Positions 61,937 to 64,000 of a stretch of 64,000 nucleotides of DNA are shown here, in pieces. How positions within the stretch are numbered: the first letter of the stretch is position 1; every line of letters begins with the position of its first letter. The stretch is from Linnemannia elongata. Lineage: Eukaryota > Mortierellomycota > Mortierellomycetes > Mortierellales > Mortierellaceae. Both the position numbers and the translations under genes were made by a program. The stretch is from assembly GCA_036320915.1 (NCBI GenBank), contig JAXBDG010000007.1, forward strand, positions 1,550,001-1,614,000, in the 5' to 3' direction. The notes beneath the pieces were generated by a model, which was given only the letters and a program-made list of their open reading frames with translations, did not search any database and was not told where the DNA came from.

Positions 61937-63939
61937 TAAGTGTTCAGGTTACAAGTAAGGGTAAGGATACAAATTGAATGGGCTGGGTGAATGTGAATGG
62001 GTGGATGTGATGAGAGTGATGTGAATGGTAGAGAGAGAGAGAGAGAGAGTAAGGAAAGTAAGGTTGAGTGAAGAGAAGAGAGGAGGGACAAGAAACGGGA
62101 ATAGAAAAACAAAAAAGAAAAAAGGAGGCTAGCGACAAGGTAAAAACAGAAAGCAGAATGACAAAAAATAGAAAAAATAAGGAGGAGCAAAGGGAGAAAG
62201 GGAGAAGGGGGGGAAGAGAAGGAAGTAAAGACAAAAAGTAAAAAAAAAAAAAAGCAGGTTGTTGATTCAATGGCATGAAGTCATGGCCAACAACGACTGA
62301 CAAAGAAAAAAAGAAAAGAAAACAACGGATGAGAGCAAAAAGAGAGTTTGAGGTGGAGGTAAAAGGCGGAGGAGTGTTTGTATATATGTTCGTGTGTGAG
62401 CAAAAAAGAAATAAGCGAAAGAAAAAATAGAGAAAGGATAGGAGGATCTCAAGACAAGTGTATTTTTTCTACTTTTTTTTTCACAGAAACTAAAAAAAAA
62501 TAACAGAGCGAAGAAGGAAAATTATAGGATAAGGAGAACGACTGAAGGTTCTTTCTCGATGAGAAGCCGATGGATTGATTGCTTGCTTGCGTGTGCTTTG
62601 CTTGCCAATAGGAGTTGTTTGCCTGATGGTTGTTGAACACTAACAAAGAAAGAGGAGGAAAAAAAAGAAAAGAAGAACAAAAGATGCGAGGTTGAACCGA
62701 CAGTTCCTGTTCAGACCAACAAACCCGAGAAAAGGACAACAACAACCTTTCTTTCTTTCTCATTCAATAAGCTGGACAACAACGTGTGAATAGGGACCAT
62801 CCAATGGCTAATCCTTTAAACAAAAACAAAATAAACACAAAGAAAAAAGTCCACAGGGTCATTGTTGTCATTTACAAAACTCCCTCACTGTGTTTGCGTA
62901 TTTGAACAAAAAGGTCCTTGAACCATCAGTCATCGAATATGGCTCCCGTTCTGGACCCCTTCAAAGAGTCTTTTTCTTGTTCTTTTCCTGTGCCCTCTCT
63001 CTTCTCCCTTCTTCGATTAGTGTTTGTGTTTGTCTGACATTCTGGCATTCGAAAATAAAAAAAAATAAAAAAATGAGGTCATCAACAACCTACTGCCTAT
63101 GGGTGGGTGCCCCCCGCTTGGTCCCCCCGTCCTTCTTCGTACCAATCCATCCACTTTTGTGTCCAAACGTACTCCTCAATGTACTTACTGTTTATTTACT
63201 CAACCAAGCAGGGTTGGGTCCCCTTCCACAAAACCAGCTTCGCTTCGTTTTATTCCTTCTTGGACACTCGTTTTTTCAATTCTTCACCCATTCACGCATC
63301 CTCCTCCTCACCCCTTCTTTCAATGATGCCTTGACGCCCTTTGGACGTACGCGCGGCCCTTCCTTGGTTTTCTTGCTTAACGCGAAATCCAGACAACCCC
63401 TCTTCCCTGTCTCTTGGCATTGATACTTACTTCCTCCTACATCTTCTTTCGTACGTCTTGTTCTCTTCTTCCCCTTCCCATTATCCCCCCCTCCTCCTAT
63501 TTTTTTTACCCTTCATTTCTCTATCTCAAACAAAAAGAGGACCCCCACCCTTCCACTTCCTCTGCATGACATCATGGTGCGTGTTTTTTTTTTTTTTGTG
63601 TACCCCTTCCATACAGGAAAAAAAAAAAGGTGCAAACAGGAAAAAAAACAAAAGAGAAATAACAAAAACCAAACAATGCACCAGCCCAAGCAATAATGGT
63701 ACCTAGCTCTTCCCATCCATCAATCACCCTTTTTTGTTCTGATCTAGCATTCTTTGTCCATCACTATCATCACCCATCACTCATCACCCATCATCATCAA
63801 CATTAATCACCTCGTCATTCACGAAGAGAGATATCTCTCTGCGTTGCCATTGGCAAAACAAAACAAAAAAAAACAACAACAAAAAACCAAACTAATAACA
63901 ACAGACACTCACCGCAAACGACCTGCTCCCTCAAAACCC
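61937..63939. promoter_or_regulatory. Non-coding upstream region
   Basis: 2 kb upstream of the phosphatase gene. GA-rich from 62020 to 62500 and CT-rich from 62940 to 63560, with several A and T runs and CATCAC-type repeats at 63757-63803. The two skewed halves resemble leaders of divergent genes, which would fit a plus-strand gene starting near 63940. Confidence 0.5.
63757..63803. repeat. CATCAC/CATCA imperfect repeats
   Basis: Short imperfect units (catcacccatcactcatcac and similar) in non-coding DNA. Confidence 0.8.
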
Positions 63940-64000
63940 ATGGGATCAGTAGATCACTTGTCAGTCAATATAACATTGGAACAAAAAGGAAGCAACAAAA
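63940..64000 (+). CDS. Possible start of a new gene (truncated by window)
   Basis: ATG at 63940 in the good context CCCATGG opens a frame (MGSVDHLSVNITLEQ...) that stays open for 20 codons to the window end. The preceding CT-rich then A-rich leader suits a promoter. The stretch is too short to identify. It could equally be chance. Confidence 0.3.
   Translation, partial: MGSVDHLSVNITLEQKGSNK

Overview
The window is a chromosomal segment of a filamentous fungus. It has short phase-consistent GT-AG introns, CT-rich leaders before start codons, abundant GA/CT microsatellites and A/T homopolymers, a fungal-type translation elongation factor 3, and an F-box/leucine-rich-repeat relic of a kind common in Mortierella. 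An early-diverging fungus, probably Mortierellaceae, is my inference; no rRNA or organellar marker proves it. Gene models were built by hand: exons were joined only where splice consensus and reading phase both agree. All gene models given as complete sum to whole codon numbers.

Layout: 0-2 kb, 3-prime-truncated multi-pass membrane protein (-). 3.9-7.4 kb, elongation factor 3 (-). 7.4-10.9 kb, non-coding. 10.9-12.7 kb, ketopantoate hydroxymethyltransferase (-). 13.6-15.5 kb, F-box/LRR pseudogene (+). 15.6-20.7 kb, 1426-residue MIT-domain protein (-). 22.2-22.8 kb, MGST3-like MAPEG protein (+). 23.1-26.4 kb, MFSD1-like transporter (-), divergent from a SAM-domain kinesin-13-like motor at 27.8-32.4 kb (+). 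32.6-36.3 kb, unknown repeat-containing protein (-). 36.3-39.6 kb, microsatellite-rich and nearly gene-free.

From 39.6 to 55.1 kb seven genes lie head-to-tail on the minus strand: M17 leucyl aminopeptidase, Cdc50/Lem3 flippase subunit, p47/Shp1 UBX protein, zinc-less MDR oxidoreductase, mitochondrial ATP synthase subunit g, a mitochondrial carrier with an N-terminal EF-hand region, and a small unknown protein. At 55.6-58.4 kb (+) is a six-exon gene that I read as a REC114-like meiotic double-strand-break factor. It converges on a rhodanese plus tyrosine-phosphatase gene (58.6-61.9 kb, -). The right end is non-coding apart from a possible start codon at 63940.

The genes are mostly housekeeping and do not form a cluster or operon. 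Several relate to mitochondria (PanB and aminopeptidase with presequence-like N-termini, ATP synthase g, the carrier). The most notable items are the REC114 candidate, the EF-hand/carrier fusion with a GC-AG intron, the three-fold motif repeat in the unknown 1057-residue protein, the decayed F-box gene, and a 20-bp perfect palindrome between two divergent genes.
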